This document shows, in pieces, positions 31,633 to 40,401 of a stretch of 64,000 nt of DNA. Position numbers and translations under genes: made by a program. The notes under the pieces are model-generated. The model saw only the letters and a program-made list of their open reading frames with translations, was not told where the DNA came from and did not search any database. How positions within the stretch are numbered: position 1 is the stretch's first letter; each line of letters starts with the position of its first letter. The stretch is from Clostridium sp. AWRP (GTDB taxonomy: Bacteria; Bacillota; Clostridia; Clostridiales; Clostridiaceae): the NCBI RefSeq assembly GCF_004006395.2, contig NZ_CP029758.2, positions 1-64,000 on the forward strand, written 5' to 3'.

Positions 31633-33885
31633 ATGAGAAATGCATTTTTTGCCTATGAAACAAAGCGGATTCTGAAGTCCAGATTTACTCAAATAATAAT
31701 CTTACTAACTTCAGTTTCTCCTCTGATTGGTGCACTGCTCTCAACCTACATTAGCGAAGATATTAGCAATTTGATATTTGGAATAAATAGCTCTACTCTT
31801 TTATCTCAAACGATACTTTTTCCCGCAAAGGTAGGAGCAGTACTTGTAGCTTTTGCTTTTACTGCACTAACAGTTTTTGAGTTTGACAAAATACTTAGGT
31901 TTAGAGTCAATTATATAATTGAACCAATATCAAGTCCTATAAAGATACATTTAACCAAAATTACAGGCTTAATGTGTGCCGGTCTTATTTCAACGGTCTG
32001 TTCAATGATAATTATGATTCCCAATTATATATTTAAAGTGGGTAGTCTAACTAGTTTTAGTTATTTTTTGCTCAGTTACTCCATAATAATTTTTGGATCG
32101 ATTTTGCTAACAATTCTTATTACCGCAGGATTTTATCTTATATTTAGGAACGTTAATATAACCTGCATTATTATGATTTTAGCGGTACTCTTTAGTTTTT
32201 TGGCAGGAAATATCAATTATCAATATATGTGGGTTCAGACAGGTGCTAGTGGACTTTCCTCAAATTTCGGAAGCGGGAATATTGTTTTGGGAATGCTCTG
32301 GAATAGGCTCTTTGGGTTATCGGTAGCTATGTCTATATTTTTATTTGGAATACTAAGCGATAGATGTTATGAAAAAGGACTATTTAAATCTCTCTTTAAA
32401 AACTGTAAAAAATATAAGCTCATACCAATTTGCTTTTTGGTTTCTCTTTTTGGGGTATTTTTGGTTTTTCAAAATGAACCAATTTTCAAACCAATTTCGC
32501 TTACGGATGTTGCATCAGTATTAATTAGTGGTAAAAAAGAAACGCCTGTAAACGTAAGTGTCATAGGAACTTCAAATATGTTTGTAGATTTTAAGATAGA
32601 AAAAGATAAGAATTGTGCTAGCGGAGCTTATTTTGAGGAACTGCAAAATGGCACTGATAAGCCTCAAAATGTATATTTTGAATTAGCAGATGGTTACCAC
32701 ATTAGTGAAATCAAGTTAGGCAACAAAGGCATAAGTTGTATACAGGTTTCGCCCAAGATTTTGAGCAGCGCAAAACTTAACAACGTTTTTGAAATAAGCA
32801 TTCCAAGAAACACTAAAACTAAATTAAGCATAAGGTATTCAGGTACACCGAAAGCCAAAAGTACAACTAAAGATTTTTCCCAAGGAATTAGCAAAAATTA
32901 TGTAAGGTTAAATGGCACCACAGACATTGCACCTGTTGTTTGTGTTGAACAAAGTGATAGGATTATTGAAGGAACAATAAAAATGGACTCAAAGTTTACA
33001 GTCATAACTCAGGGAGAAAAAAATCGCAAAATTTCTGAACAGGATGGTTTTACTACTTGGAGTTTTTCTTGGAATAAACTAAGTGACTTATCTTTGACAG
33101 CCGGACGATATGGAATATTTGAAAGAAATGTAAGGGGTACAAATGTGGAGTTTTTCTATCCATTGGCTGCGAGAAAAGAATTTGAATCCAGAGGAAATGA
33201 CACGCTTGATATATTCTCATTCTTTTCGGAAAAATTTGGGCTCCTAGGTAAAGATAATCTTAAAGTAGTTGTAACATCAGGAGTACAGGGCAAAGGTGGA
33301 TTTCAAAACGGAAATATCTCTTATGTTTCCGAAGATTGTTTAAAGAAAAAATCCAATGTGGATTCACAGATAGCATCTTCTTCTGACACTTTTGCTTTGC
33401 TCACACATGAAATTGCTCATCAGTGGTGGGGCACTGGAATAAATGTCTCTAATGCAAACAGCCATAATCAAATAGATAAAAATCACGATGAATGGTCAGA
33501 TGAGGCTTTTGCGGATTTTAGCACTTATTTATTCTTGAAAAACAAATTTGGAAAAGCCTATGCAGAAAATTTATTGCTTAAAAAATGGAAAGAAGCAACA
33601 AATGAATTAAATCGAAACTTTTATCGAAGAAATCCTGAATACATGAACAAATTATCAATGCTTCCGAAGTATTACGTCTCATTATTTTTAAGAGGTGGTA
33701 AAATTTATGGTTTGGGACCACTTGAAGTTTACAATATCTATAAGCACATTGGTGAAGAAAATTATTTTAATTCTATGAAAGTTATTTACAAAGAATATTA
33801 CGATAAAAAAGATAAAAAACTATCTTTTTCTGAGTTTTTAAATATTACTGGTGTCACACAAGGAGGTAGCCGTCAATGGATATAA
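31633..33885 (+). CDS. ABC-2 permease fused to an M1-family (gluzincin) metallopeptidase domain
   Basis: The 750-residue protein has about seven membrane helices in the first ~275 residues (for example KVGAVLVAFAFTALTVFEF and PICFLVSLFGVFLVF), then a long soluble part. The zinc site HEIAHQWWG begins at about residue 592, and a WSDEAFADF segment supplies the second Glu at about 624, nine residues further away than in classical M1 enzymes. The exopeptidase GAMEN position reads GGFQN (about 555-559), with Gln for the key Glu. An odd number of helices with an inside N-terminus would put the peptidase outside the cell. Substrate unknown; an antimicrobial peptide is a guess. Confidence 0.82.
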   Translation: MRNAFFAYETKRILKSRFTQIIILLTSVSPLIGALLSTYISEDISNLIFGINSSTLLSQTILFPAKVGAVLVAFAFTALTVFEFDKILRFRVNYIIEPISSPIKIHLTKITGLMCAGLISTVCSMIIMIPNYIFKVGSLTSFSYFLLSYSIIIFGSILLTILITAGFYLIFRNVNITCIIMILAVLFSFLAGNINYQYMWVQTGASGLSSNFGSGNIVLGMLWNRLFGLSVAMSIFLFGILSDRCYEKGLFKSLFKNCKKYKLIPICFLVSLFGVFLVFQNEPIFKPISLTDVASVLISGKKETPVNVSVIGTSNMFVDFKIEKDKNCASGAYFEELQNGTDKPQNVYFELADGYHISEIKLGNKGISCIQVSPKILSSAKLNNVFEISIPRNTKTKLSIRYSGTPKAKSTTKDFSQGISKNYVRLNGTTDIAPVVCVEQSDRIIEGTIKMDSKFTVITQGEKNRKISEQDGFTTWSFSWNKLSDLSLTAGRYGIFERNVRGTNVEFFYPLAARKEFESRGNDTLDIFSFFSEKFGLLGKDNLKVVVTSGVQGKGGFQNGNISYVSEDCLKKKSNVDSQIASSSDTFALLTHEIAHQWWGTGINVSNANSHNQIDKNHDEWSDEAFADFSTYLFLKNKFGKAYAENLLLKKWKEATNELNRNFYRRNPEYMNKLSMLPKYYVSLFLRGGKIYGLGPLEVYNIYKHIGEENYFNSMKVIYKEYYDKKDKKLSFSEFLNITGVTQGGSRQWI

Positions 33886-34610
33886 AAATTCTTAAATATG
33901 AGCTGAAAAGAATAATTTTTTCAAAAATATTTGTGATAACTTTTATAATTGCACTTTTTTTTTCAGTGATTGACCTCTATACAGAAATAATACAAGGTGT
34001 TTCTGGTACGGCACCTTTTTCCAAATGGAGTTATTGCAAGTTTTTGTGTGACATAAATACGATTATGTTATTAATTCTAATGTTTTCTTGTACAGGACTT
34101 TTTTCTAGAAACGAACAAAGAGTAAGAGAAATTACTTCATGTACATCTTTACCACAGAAAAAGTATCTGGCTACAAAAAGTTTTGCCATGTTTATTTCTT
34201 ACTTAATTATTGCGGTATGCTGTATTTTGATAAGTTTGGTGTTTTACAAGACAACTTTTAACTTTACAGATTTTCAAAACTTTTTATTACCGATCTTAAT
34301 AATACTACTTCCCACTTTTGTGTTTGTTTTTGGAATGAGTATGTTTTTAGGCAGCAAAAGCCAAATTTTGCTCTATTCTTGGATTCCAATTGTTTTGATT
34401 TTGTCACTTATGAGTTTTAATAGTACACCTTTTATTGATATTTTCGCCAAAGGGTATGTGACTTATATGCCTACAGTTCTACCCGTTGATAGTCTCGGTG
34501 AACCTATTTTTAGATTGTCTTTAGATTTTATAATGAGTAGGCTTACATTTACTCTAGTAGGAATGGTTTTATATGTGGCTTCATTTAAGAAGCTTTCTGG
34601 AAAACCTTAA
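33876..34610 (+). CDS. ABC-2 type membrane permease subunit
   Basis: A 244-residue integral membrane protein with about six helices (FVITFIIALFFSVIDLYTEI, SYLIIAVCCILISLVFY, LPILIILLPTFVFVFGMSMF and others) and no enzymatic motif. It overlaps the end of the permease-peptidase gene by ten bases, so it is coupled to it and is probably the second membrane half of the transporter. AAGGAGGTAG lies before its ATG. The family assignment rests on topology and operon context. Confidence 0.7.
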   Translation: MDIKILKYELKRIIFSKIFVITFIIALFFSVIDLYTEIIQGVSGTAPFSKWSYCKFLCDINTIMLLILMFSCTGLFSRNEQRVREITSCTSLPQKKYLATKSFAMFISYLIIAVCCILISLVFYKTTFNFTDFQNFLLPILIILLPTFVFVFGMSMFLGSKSQILLYSWIPIVLILSLMSFNSTPFIDIFAKGYVTYMPTVLPVDSLGEPIFRLSLDFIMSRLTFTLVGMVLYVASFKKLSGKP

Positions 34611-34638
34611 AAAGTTAATATAAATCTACTAAGTAAAA

Positions 34639-34678
34639 AGCTAATTTTTGTGCGGCATTAAATTAGCTCTGCCGCACA
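34639..34678 (+). terminator. Overlapping alternative hairpins after the ABC/peptidase operon
   Basis: TGTGCGGCA (34649-34657) pairs perfectly with TGCCGCACA (34670-34678). An overlapping pair AAGCTAATTT (34639-34648) with AAATTAGCT (34660-34668) would exclude it. There is no T-tract on the plus strand. It may be a weak terminator, or remain from a switch-like leader. Confidence 0.4.
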
Positions 34679-34741
34679 GCAGAAATTAGAAAGTTTATAT
34701 GTATGTACCCAAAATAATCTTGATGTTGTTTTATATCTAGT

Positions 34742-34770
34742 TTGTATATTTCCGTTAAAGGAAATATAAT
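34742..34770 (+). promoter_or_regulatory. Promoter with a palindrome in its core, before the HTH-RR-HK operon
   Basis: TTGTAT (34742-34747) and TATAAT (34765-34770) are 17 bases apart. A perfect palindrome with 8-bp arms ATATTTCC (34746-34753) and GGAAATAT (34760-34767) and a GTTAAA centre fills the spacer and overlaps both boxes. A protein bound there would block RNA polymerase, so autorepression by the small HTH protein encoded first in the operon is likely. Confidence 0.7.
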
Positions 34771-34791
34771 AAAATTATGGAGGTGCTATAC

Positions 34792-34986
34792 GTGGATTAT
34801 ATAACAACAAAAGAAGCAGCTAGAAATTGGGGAATCACAGACAGAATGGTAGTGTACTATTGCTCTGCTGAGAGGATTAAGGGAGCTGAAAAAATGGGAA
34901 ATACATGGCTTGTTCCTGCCCACGCTAAAAAACCAGCTGACGGACGATATAGGAACAGTAAAGTAAAGGATGGTGAAAATAAATGA
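34792..34986 (+). CDS. Small helix-turn-helix protein
   Basis: A 64-residue protein with a MerR/excisionase-like HTH (DYITTKEAARNWGITDRMV, then KGAEKMGNTWLVPAHAKKPAD). The GTG at 34792 is chosen because GGAGGTG ends 6-7 bases upstream; an ATG at 34777 overlaps that site. It overlaps the following response regulator gene by an ATGA junction. Proteins of this kind often lead operons in clostridial mobile regions. A role as local repressor is an inference from the palindrome in its promoter. Confidence 0.7.
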   Translation: MDYITTKEAARNWGITDRMVVYYCSAERIKGAEKMGNTWLVPAHAKKPADGRYRNSKVKDGENK

Positions 34987-35669
34987 AACGGATATTTTTG
35001 GTTGAGGACGATAAGACAATTGCCAGAAACCTTGTGCTTTTGCTCCGCTCGGAGGGATTTACAGTTACTCACGCATCTACGCGTAGTGATGCCCTTGACG
35101 CAATTGCTGGGAATAAATTTGACCTGGCGCTTATAGATATTTCTTTGCCTGATGGAAATGGCTTTACGGTTTGCACGGAAATCAAAGAAATGCAGGATGT
35201 CCCTGTTATTTTTCTGACGGCTTCCGGCGATGAGGCAAGTGTTGTTACCGGGCTAAACATGGGCGCCGACGACTATATAACTAAGCCTTTTCGTCCGCGT
35301 GAACTTATTGCACGAATTAGAAAAGCCCTGCGAAAAAGCGGTCGTTTTCCATCAACTTTTGAAATCTGCGGGCTTCATGTTGATATGGCAAGCGGTGTCG
35401 TGAAAAAGGACGACAGTGAAGTTTTTCTTTCAGCCTTAGAATACCGCTTGCTTCTGGTGTTTATTAACAATCCCAAAAGTATTATCACAAGGAGCAGGCT
35501 GCTTGACGAATTGTGGGATGCTGCGGGCGAGTTTGTTAATGATAATACATTGACCGTGTACATTAAACGCCTACGGGAGAAGATAGAGAACAATCCAGCA
35601 AGCCCGCAAATAATTCTGACCGTTCGCGGGACTGGATATAGATTGGGGGAGGGGTATGTTTCGAAATAG
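34983..35669 (+). CDS. OmpR-family response regulator
   Basis: The 228-residue protein has a receiver domain with Asp52 (LALIDISLPDGNG), switch region GADDYITKPFRPRE, and a winged-helix DNA-binding domain ending ILTVRGTGYRLGEGY. It overlaps both neighbours (4 bases with the HTH gene, 14 with the kinase), so the three are coupled. Its base composition is visibly richer in G and C than the housekeeping genes, which hints at transfer. Likely targets are the promoter cassettes, the closest of which follows the kinase. Confidence 0.9.
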   Translation: MKRIFLVEDDKTIARNLVLLLRSEGFTVTHASTRSDALDAIAGNKFDLALIDISLPDGNGFTVCTEIKEMQDVPVIFLTASGDEASVVTGLNMGADDYITKPFRPRELIARIRKALRKSGRFPSTFEICGLHVDMASGVVKKDDSEVFLSALEYRLLLVFINNPKSIITRSRLLDELWDAAGEFVNDNTLTVYIKRLREKIENNPASPQIILTVRGTGYRLGEGYVSK

Positions 35670-36645
35670 AGAGTTTAGAAAGTTTGCTATTTTGTTCTCT
35701 TTAATAGCTGCAGCCGCTGTTACGTTTGGATTTGCAATTAATGCGGCAGCTGGAATTCTTGCTATTGCTTCTGCTATCGCCTTTGGAATAGCGTTTTTTG
35801 CATTTACCAAAGCCCGATATAAAAGCATTGCGCAAATTTCAGATCAAATCGATATTGTACTTCATAATGCTGATCATCTGTATATTGGTGAATTAGATGA
35901 GGGTGAACTTTCCATTTTGCAAAGCGAGATAACAAAAATGACGCTGCGTATTCGCGAGCAAAATGATGCACTGAAAAAAGAAAAAGAACATCTTGCTGAT
36001 TCGCTGGCTGACATAGCTCATCAACTCCGCACCCCTCTCACATCTGTAAACCTCATTCTATCATTATTAGAGAATAACCCTGACGAAAATGAACGGAAAG
36101 CATTGATACGGGAAACAAAGGAATTGTTTGTGCAGATGGATTGGCTGCTTACTTCCCTGCTAAAATTATCCCGCCTGGACGCAGGCATTGTGGCTTTTAA
36201 ATGTGAACAGATAGATGTAAATACTTTGATAAGTGCTGCGATTCACCCACTTTTGATCCAAGTGGAACTGCACGATATTTCTTTGCAAATAGACGTGCCG
36301 AAAGGGATAATCATTCAGGGCGATTTTGGTTGGCTTTCGGAAGCAATTCAAAACATCATCAAAAATTGTATGGAAAGTGTAGGCGATGACGGGAAGATTG
36401 AGATTATTGGAATGGATAACCCATTGTTTACCGAGATCACAATTCATGATAGCGGCGCGGGCTTTGAAAAAGAAGATTTACCATGCCTGTTTGACAGGTT
36501 CTATCGTGGAAAAAACTCAAATGCCACAGGATACGGGATTGGACTCGCTCTCTGCAAGATGATTATAACACGGCAGGGTGGGACGATTACCGCCAAAAAT
36601 CACCTGCAGGGCGGCGCAATATTTGACCTTCGTTTCCCAAAGTGA
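35656..36645 (+). CDS. Sensor histidine kinase
   Basis: A 329-residue kinase with two N-terminal membrane helices separated by only a few residues (about 10-30 and 32-52), a HAMP-like linker, H-box AHQLRTPL with His122, and ATP-binding motifs NIIKNCMESV, HDSGAGFEKED, LFDRFYRGKNS and GYGIGLALCK. The lack of a sizeable outer domain again suggests that sensing depends on a membrane partner, probably the following ABC transporter. Its stop codon lies inside promoter cassette copy 3. Confidence 0.9.
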   Translation: MFRNREFRKFAILFSLIAAAAVTFGFAINAAAGILAIASAIAFGIAFFAFTKARYKSIAQISDQIDIVLHNADHLYIGELDEGELSILQSEITKMTLRIREQNDALKKEKEHLADSLADIAHQLRTPLTSVNLILSLLENNPDENERKALIRETKELFVQMDWLLTSLLKLSRLDAGIVAFKCEQIDVNTLISAAIHPLLIQVELHDISLQIDVPKGIIIQGDFGWLSEAIQNIIKNCMESVGDDGKIEIIGMDNPLFTEITIHDSGAGFEKEDLPCLFDRFYRGKNSNATGYGIGLALCKMIITRQGGTITAKNHLQGGAIFDLRFPK

Positions 36646-36706
36646 CGAATCTCTCACTTTAAAGTCACAGAGATGTAAGTTGAGAGTTCTACTATATAGG
36701 TAAAAC
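36633..36706 (+). promoter_or_regulatory. Promoter cassette copy 3 (Bce-type operator)
   Basis: This has the same 74-bp layout: TCACA-GAGA-TGTAA at 36665-36678, outer arms ATCTCT (36649-36654) and AGAGAT (36669-36674), and a -10-like TACTATATAG. Its first bases overlap the last codons of the histidine kinase. It should drive the ATPase/FtsX operon independently of the RR-HK promoter. Confidence 0.7.
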
Positions 36707-36727
36707 ATGAAAAGGGAGGCTCATATA

Positions 36728-37411
36728 ATGGAGTTTTTAAAAATTGAGAATTTATGCAAGGTCTACGGCACTGGTGAAAGTCAGGTTACTGCGCTTGACC
36801 ATGTTTCGCTTACAATAGAAAAAGGAGGATTTACTTCAATTATCGGTTCCTCCGGCTCTGGAAAGTCCACTCTGCTGCATGCTATTGCTGGTGTGGATGT
36901 GCCAACAAGCGGAAAGATATATTTAGAGGGTCAGGATGTATATGCCCAGAACAATGAAAAACTTGCTATCTTCCGCAGGCGCCAGGTTGGACTGATTTAC
37001 CAATTTCACAACCTTATTCCAACTCTGAATGTGGTGGAAAATATTACATTGCCTATATTGATGGACAAACGAAAGGTCAATAAGAAGAGGCTGAATGAAT
37101 TGATGGAATTGCTTGGGCTAAAGGGACGAGAAACACATTTACCAAATCAGCTTTCAGGCGGTCAGCAGCAGCGTGTTTCCATAGGGCGTGCTTTGATGAA
37201 CGCTCCGGCGGTAATGCTTGCCGACGAGCCAACAGGTAGTTTGGACAGCCGAAATGGACATGAAATTATAAAGTTGCTTAAAGAAAGCAATAAAAAATAC
37301 AATCAGACACTTATCGTTGTTACACATGACGAAGATATTGCCCTGCAAGCAGATCGCATTATCGGTATATCGGACGGCAAAGTAGTGAGAGATGAGAAGG
37401 TGAGACCATGA
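36728..37411 (+). CDS. ABC transporter ATP-binding protein (MacB/LolD type)
   Basis: From the ATG at 36728 (GGGAGG upstream; an ATG at 36707 overlaps that site) the protein has 227 residues. Walker A is GSSGSGKST, the Q-loop region is GLIYQFHNLIPTLNV, the signature is LSGGQQQRVSIGRAL and Walker B is VMLADEPTGSLDSRN. It overlaps the following FtsX permease by four bases. The collapsed operon at 23623-23841 is a paralogue. Confidence 0.92.
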   Translation: MEFLKIENLCKVYGTGESQVTALDHVSLTIEKGGFTSIIGSSGSGKSTLLHAIAGVDVPTSGKIYLEGQDVYAQNNEKLAIFRRRQVGLIYQFHNLIPTLNVVENITLPILMDKRKVNKKRLNELMELLGLKGRETHLPNQLSGGQQQRVSIGRALMNAPAVMLADEPTGSLDSRNGHEIIKLLKESNKKYNQTLIVVTHDEDIALQADRIIGISDGKVVRDEKVRP

Positions 37412-39996
37412 ACATTTTCAATAAAGTTACACTTCAAAGCATGAAAAAAAGCCGTACACGAACGATTGTAACGGTGATCGGAGTTGTACTGTCCGCTGCC
37501 CTGATTACGGCAGTTGTCACTTTTGGCGTTTCCCTGATGAACTATATGGCAAACGGTGAGGCTCACAAATATGGCGGCTGGCACATCAAATTTGAGGATG
37601 TGGATTCTTCTTTCGCAGCGAAGCAGGCAAGTAACAACAAAGTTGCAAATACCACATCATTTGAAAATATCGGCTACGCAAAGCTTAACGGTGGAAAAAT
37701 TCATGACAAACCGTATTTTTTTATTGCCGGATTCAGCAAGAAAACATTTAATGACCTCCCTCTCACATTGTGTGCCGGCAGGTTGCCAAAAAACAACAGA
37801 GAGATTGTTGTTCCTGAGAGAGTTGTAATAAAAGATGGCGTTAAGTTACGTGTGGGTGACACGCTTACCCTTGCTGTTGGAAACCGAATGAGTGGGAACA
37901 AAAATTTTGGTCAACACGACCCTTATATTTCAGGGAAAGAAACTCTTGTGCCAAAAACAGAGAAAACTTACACAGTAGTTGGTTTCTGCGAAACGCCCCA
38001 CTTTGATGAAAATTCTGCGCCTGGATATACTGCAATTACAACTGCAGATGCAGCAGACACAGCAAACAATCTAAGCTTGTTTGTCACGCTAAAGAAACCG
38101 TTTGAGGCTCATACTTATGCAAAAAATACAGCTTCAGATCATGCTTACATCTTTAATAGTGATGTGCTGCGTTTCATTGGTCTTTCAAATGATCCAGGCG
38201 ATAAGGTGTTCAATGCATTTTTGTACTCAGCCGGTGCCATAGTAGTCATCATCATTATGATTGGTTCTATTTTTCTGATTTATAATTCATTCAATATTTC
38301 CTTGAATGAGCGCACACACCAATTCGGGATTCTCTCATCTGTGGGAGCCACCCCAAGACAACTGCGTCATTCAGTGCTGTTTGAAGGACTTTGTATCGGT
38401 GCTATTGGTATCCCGATTGGAGTTATCATTGGCATAGTCAGCATCAAACTTGCGATTGGCATCGTCGCCAAAAACTTCGCAAACGTTCTTTTTGCCAATG
38501 TACCTTTGACCTTGACGGTGTCCGCTCCCGCAATCATTGCAGCAGTGGTGACCAGCATGATCACAATCCTGATTTCGGCAGATATTCCAGCTCGCAAGGC
38601 TGCCAATATGCCAGTTATGGAGTGTATTCGCCAGACGAATGATGTCAAAGTCGAATCAAAAGCTGTGAAAACGTCAAAACTTGTGGAGCGTATTTACGGC
38701 TTGGAGGGAACTCTTGCATTAAAGAACTTTAAGAGGAACAAAAAGCGCTACAGCAGCATTGTGCTGTCACTTGTTCTAAGCGTAGTGCTGTTTATATCGA
38801 CCAGTTCCCTTGTAATAGATTTGAAACAGGCGTCGGCAGGTGCAAAAGAGGTTACTAATAGTGATGTCGGTTTTGGCACACATGATATGAAAGACAGCGA
38901 AATGCTGCAGCTTTATAGCAAACTAAAAAACGTCGATGATGTTGACGAAAGCTCGTATCAAGTTGTTATGAACTATTTCTGTGCTGCCAAGGGCAGTGAT
39001 CTTTCAGACGCTTACAAGAAATCGGAAAGTTCACATTCGCCGAAGGAAACGATGAATTTACCAATGCAAATACAGTTTTTAGATGACAGTACATATCTGA
39101 AGGTTGTCAAAAGTTTAGGTTTGCCTACAGATAAATATACCGGACAAAATGCGAAATTAATCGGCGTCGCCAAAGTGGACAGCCACGACAATCAGAAAAC
39201 GGCCAGCCAAATTCCAAATGTGTTCAAGAGTTCTGCCACCAATTTTACCATTTTTCCCAAAACAAATGGCAAACCGGAGATGAAACAGGGATATAATGTA
39301 AGTATTACATTTATGAACAATTTTGTGCCGCTTGATACACCTCCTATCTTAACAGACACAAAACAAAAATCAGATGGAATTTATGTGACTGCCCCATATT
39401 CACTCAAGGAAAAGTTTAATGCCACTGGTGCTCCTGCAGATATTATAACTAAGGGCATGACATTTCAGTCAAAGAATCCATCGAAGTCATCGGATAAAAT
39501 GAAAGAGATAGTTCAGGATATGGGAATTACAACCCCGTACATCCTTTTGAATATGTCTGGAATGCTTGATCAGAGCCGCAATATGATATTCATTGCCGAT
39601 GTGTTCTCTTATGCTTTTATAATTATGATTTCGCTGATTGCAGTTGCCAATGTGTTCAACACAATTTCCACGAACATCAAGATGCGCAGACGTGAGCTTG
39701 CCATGCTTCGCTCTGTAGGAATGTCCGACCACGATTTCCAAAAGATGATGAATTTCGAGTGTGTCTTTTATGGCATGAAGGCGCTGGTCATTGGGCTTCC
39801 CCTGGCAATCATATTCTCATGGTTCATGCACAAAGAAATGAACGGCAGCGAAATGGGAAGTTTTGTGATGCCGTGGGCCAGTATCGGAATTAGCATATTT
39901 GGTGTGCTATTTATAGTGTTCATTACAATGCTGTATTCTATTAGAAAGATAAAGAAAGAAAATATTATTGATGCACTTCGGGATGATATGGATTGA
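37408..39996 (+). CDS. FtsX-family ABC transporter permease (large, two FtsX domains)
   Basis: The 862-residue permease has an N-terminal helix (TIVTVIGVVLSAALITAVVT), a ~220-residue outer domain, an FtsX block near residues 270-400, a second helix around 450, another outer domain and a C-terminal FtsX block ending KENIIDALRDDMD. This MacB-like double arrangement differs from the BceB-like permease at 25161-27020. It forms a transporter with the ATPase just before it. Export or expulsion of antimicrobial peptides is inferred from the adjacent two-component system and the Bce-type operator. Confidence 0.88.
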   Translation: MNIFNKVTLQSMKKSRTRTIVTVIGVVLSAALITAVVTFGVSLMNYMANGEAHKYGGWHIKFEDVDSSFAAKQASNNKVANTTSFENIGYAKLNGGKIHDKPYFFIAGFSKKTFNDLPLTLCAGRLPKNNREIVVPERVVIKDGVKLRVGDTLTLAVGNRMSGNKNFGQHDPYISGKETLVPKTEKTYTVVGFCETPHFDENSAPGYTAITTADAADTANNLSLFVTLKKPFEAHTYAKNTASDHAYIFNSDVLRFIGLSNDPGDKVFNAFLYSAGAIVVIIIMIGSIFLIYNSFNISLNERTHQFGILSSVGATPRQLRHSVLFEGLCIGAIGIPIGVIIGIVSIKLAIGIVAKNFANVLFANVPLTLTVSAPAIIAAVVTSMITILISADIPARKAANMPVMECIRQTNDVKVESKAVKTSKLVERIYGLEGTLALKNFKRNKKRYSSIVLSLVLSVVLFISTSSLVIDLKQASAGAKEVTNSDVGFGTHDMKDSEMLQLYSKLKNVDDVDESSYQVVMNYFCAAKGSDLSDAYKKSESSHSPKETMNLPMQIQFLDDSTYLKVVKSLGLPTDKYTGQNAKLIGVAKVDSHDNQKTASQIPNVFKSSATNFTIFPKTNGKPEMKQGYNVSITFMNNFVPLDTPPILTDTKQKSDGIYVTAPYSLKEKFNATGAPADIITKGMTFQSKNPSKSSDKMKEIVQDMGITTPYILLNMSGMLDQSRNMIFIADVFSYAFIIMISLIAVANVFNTISTNIKMRRRELAMLRSVGMSDHDFQKMMNFECVFYGMKALVIGLPLAIIFSWFMHKEMNGSEMGSFVMPWASIGISIFGVLFIVFITMLYSIRKIKKENIIDALRDDMD

Positions 39997-40065
39997 TTCA
40001 AAGCTGATATTGATATTGAAAATATTGAAAATACGGAGGTGGTATTAAAGTCACCAGTTTTAAGG

Positions 40066-40106
40066 ATACGGCGTTATCTTATGAGATATCGCCGTGTTTA
40101 TTTTGT
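40066..40106 (+). terminator. Terminator after the FtsX operon
   Basis: A 12-bp stem with one mismatch (ACGGCGTTATCT at 40068-40079 and AGATATCGCCGT at 40084-40095, loop TATG) is followed by GTTTATTTTG. Confidence 0.75.
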
Positions 40107-40206
40107 ATCAACATAGGGTTTGTACTTATGAAATACAATTCCATAAGTACCTGTATAGAATATTCTATGCCATATAAGTATAAATAAATTAGATTGGAGT
40201 GGTTTT

Positions 40207-40375
40207 ATGAAAATTAAGCAGAATTTTAAATCGCTTTAAATCTGATGAACTAATCATTAAAGAAAAATGTTCCAGTGATGGACGTTTGAATTTTCTTAAA
40301 TTGACCGAGTCAATGGATAATACTACATGGACAAATCATTTGGTTAAAGAAGAACGCTGGGATTTATATATATAA
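40207..40375 (+). pseudogene. Frameshifted small gene
   Basis: An ATG with TTGGAGTGG upstream opens MKIKQNFKSL and stops after ten codons. One base out of frame, a continuous reading runs from ILNRFKSDELIIKEKC through SSDGRLNFLKLTESMDNTTW to ERWDLYI and a stop at 40373-40375. A single-base deletion near 40218 would explain it. The product (~56 aa) is not recognised. The rest of the gap 39997-40487 holds the terminator at 40066 and the inverted repeat at 40402. Confidence 0.5.
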
Positions 40376-40401
40376 CTAAAATTTAACATTAAAAATTGAG
40401 T

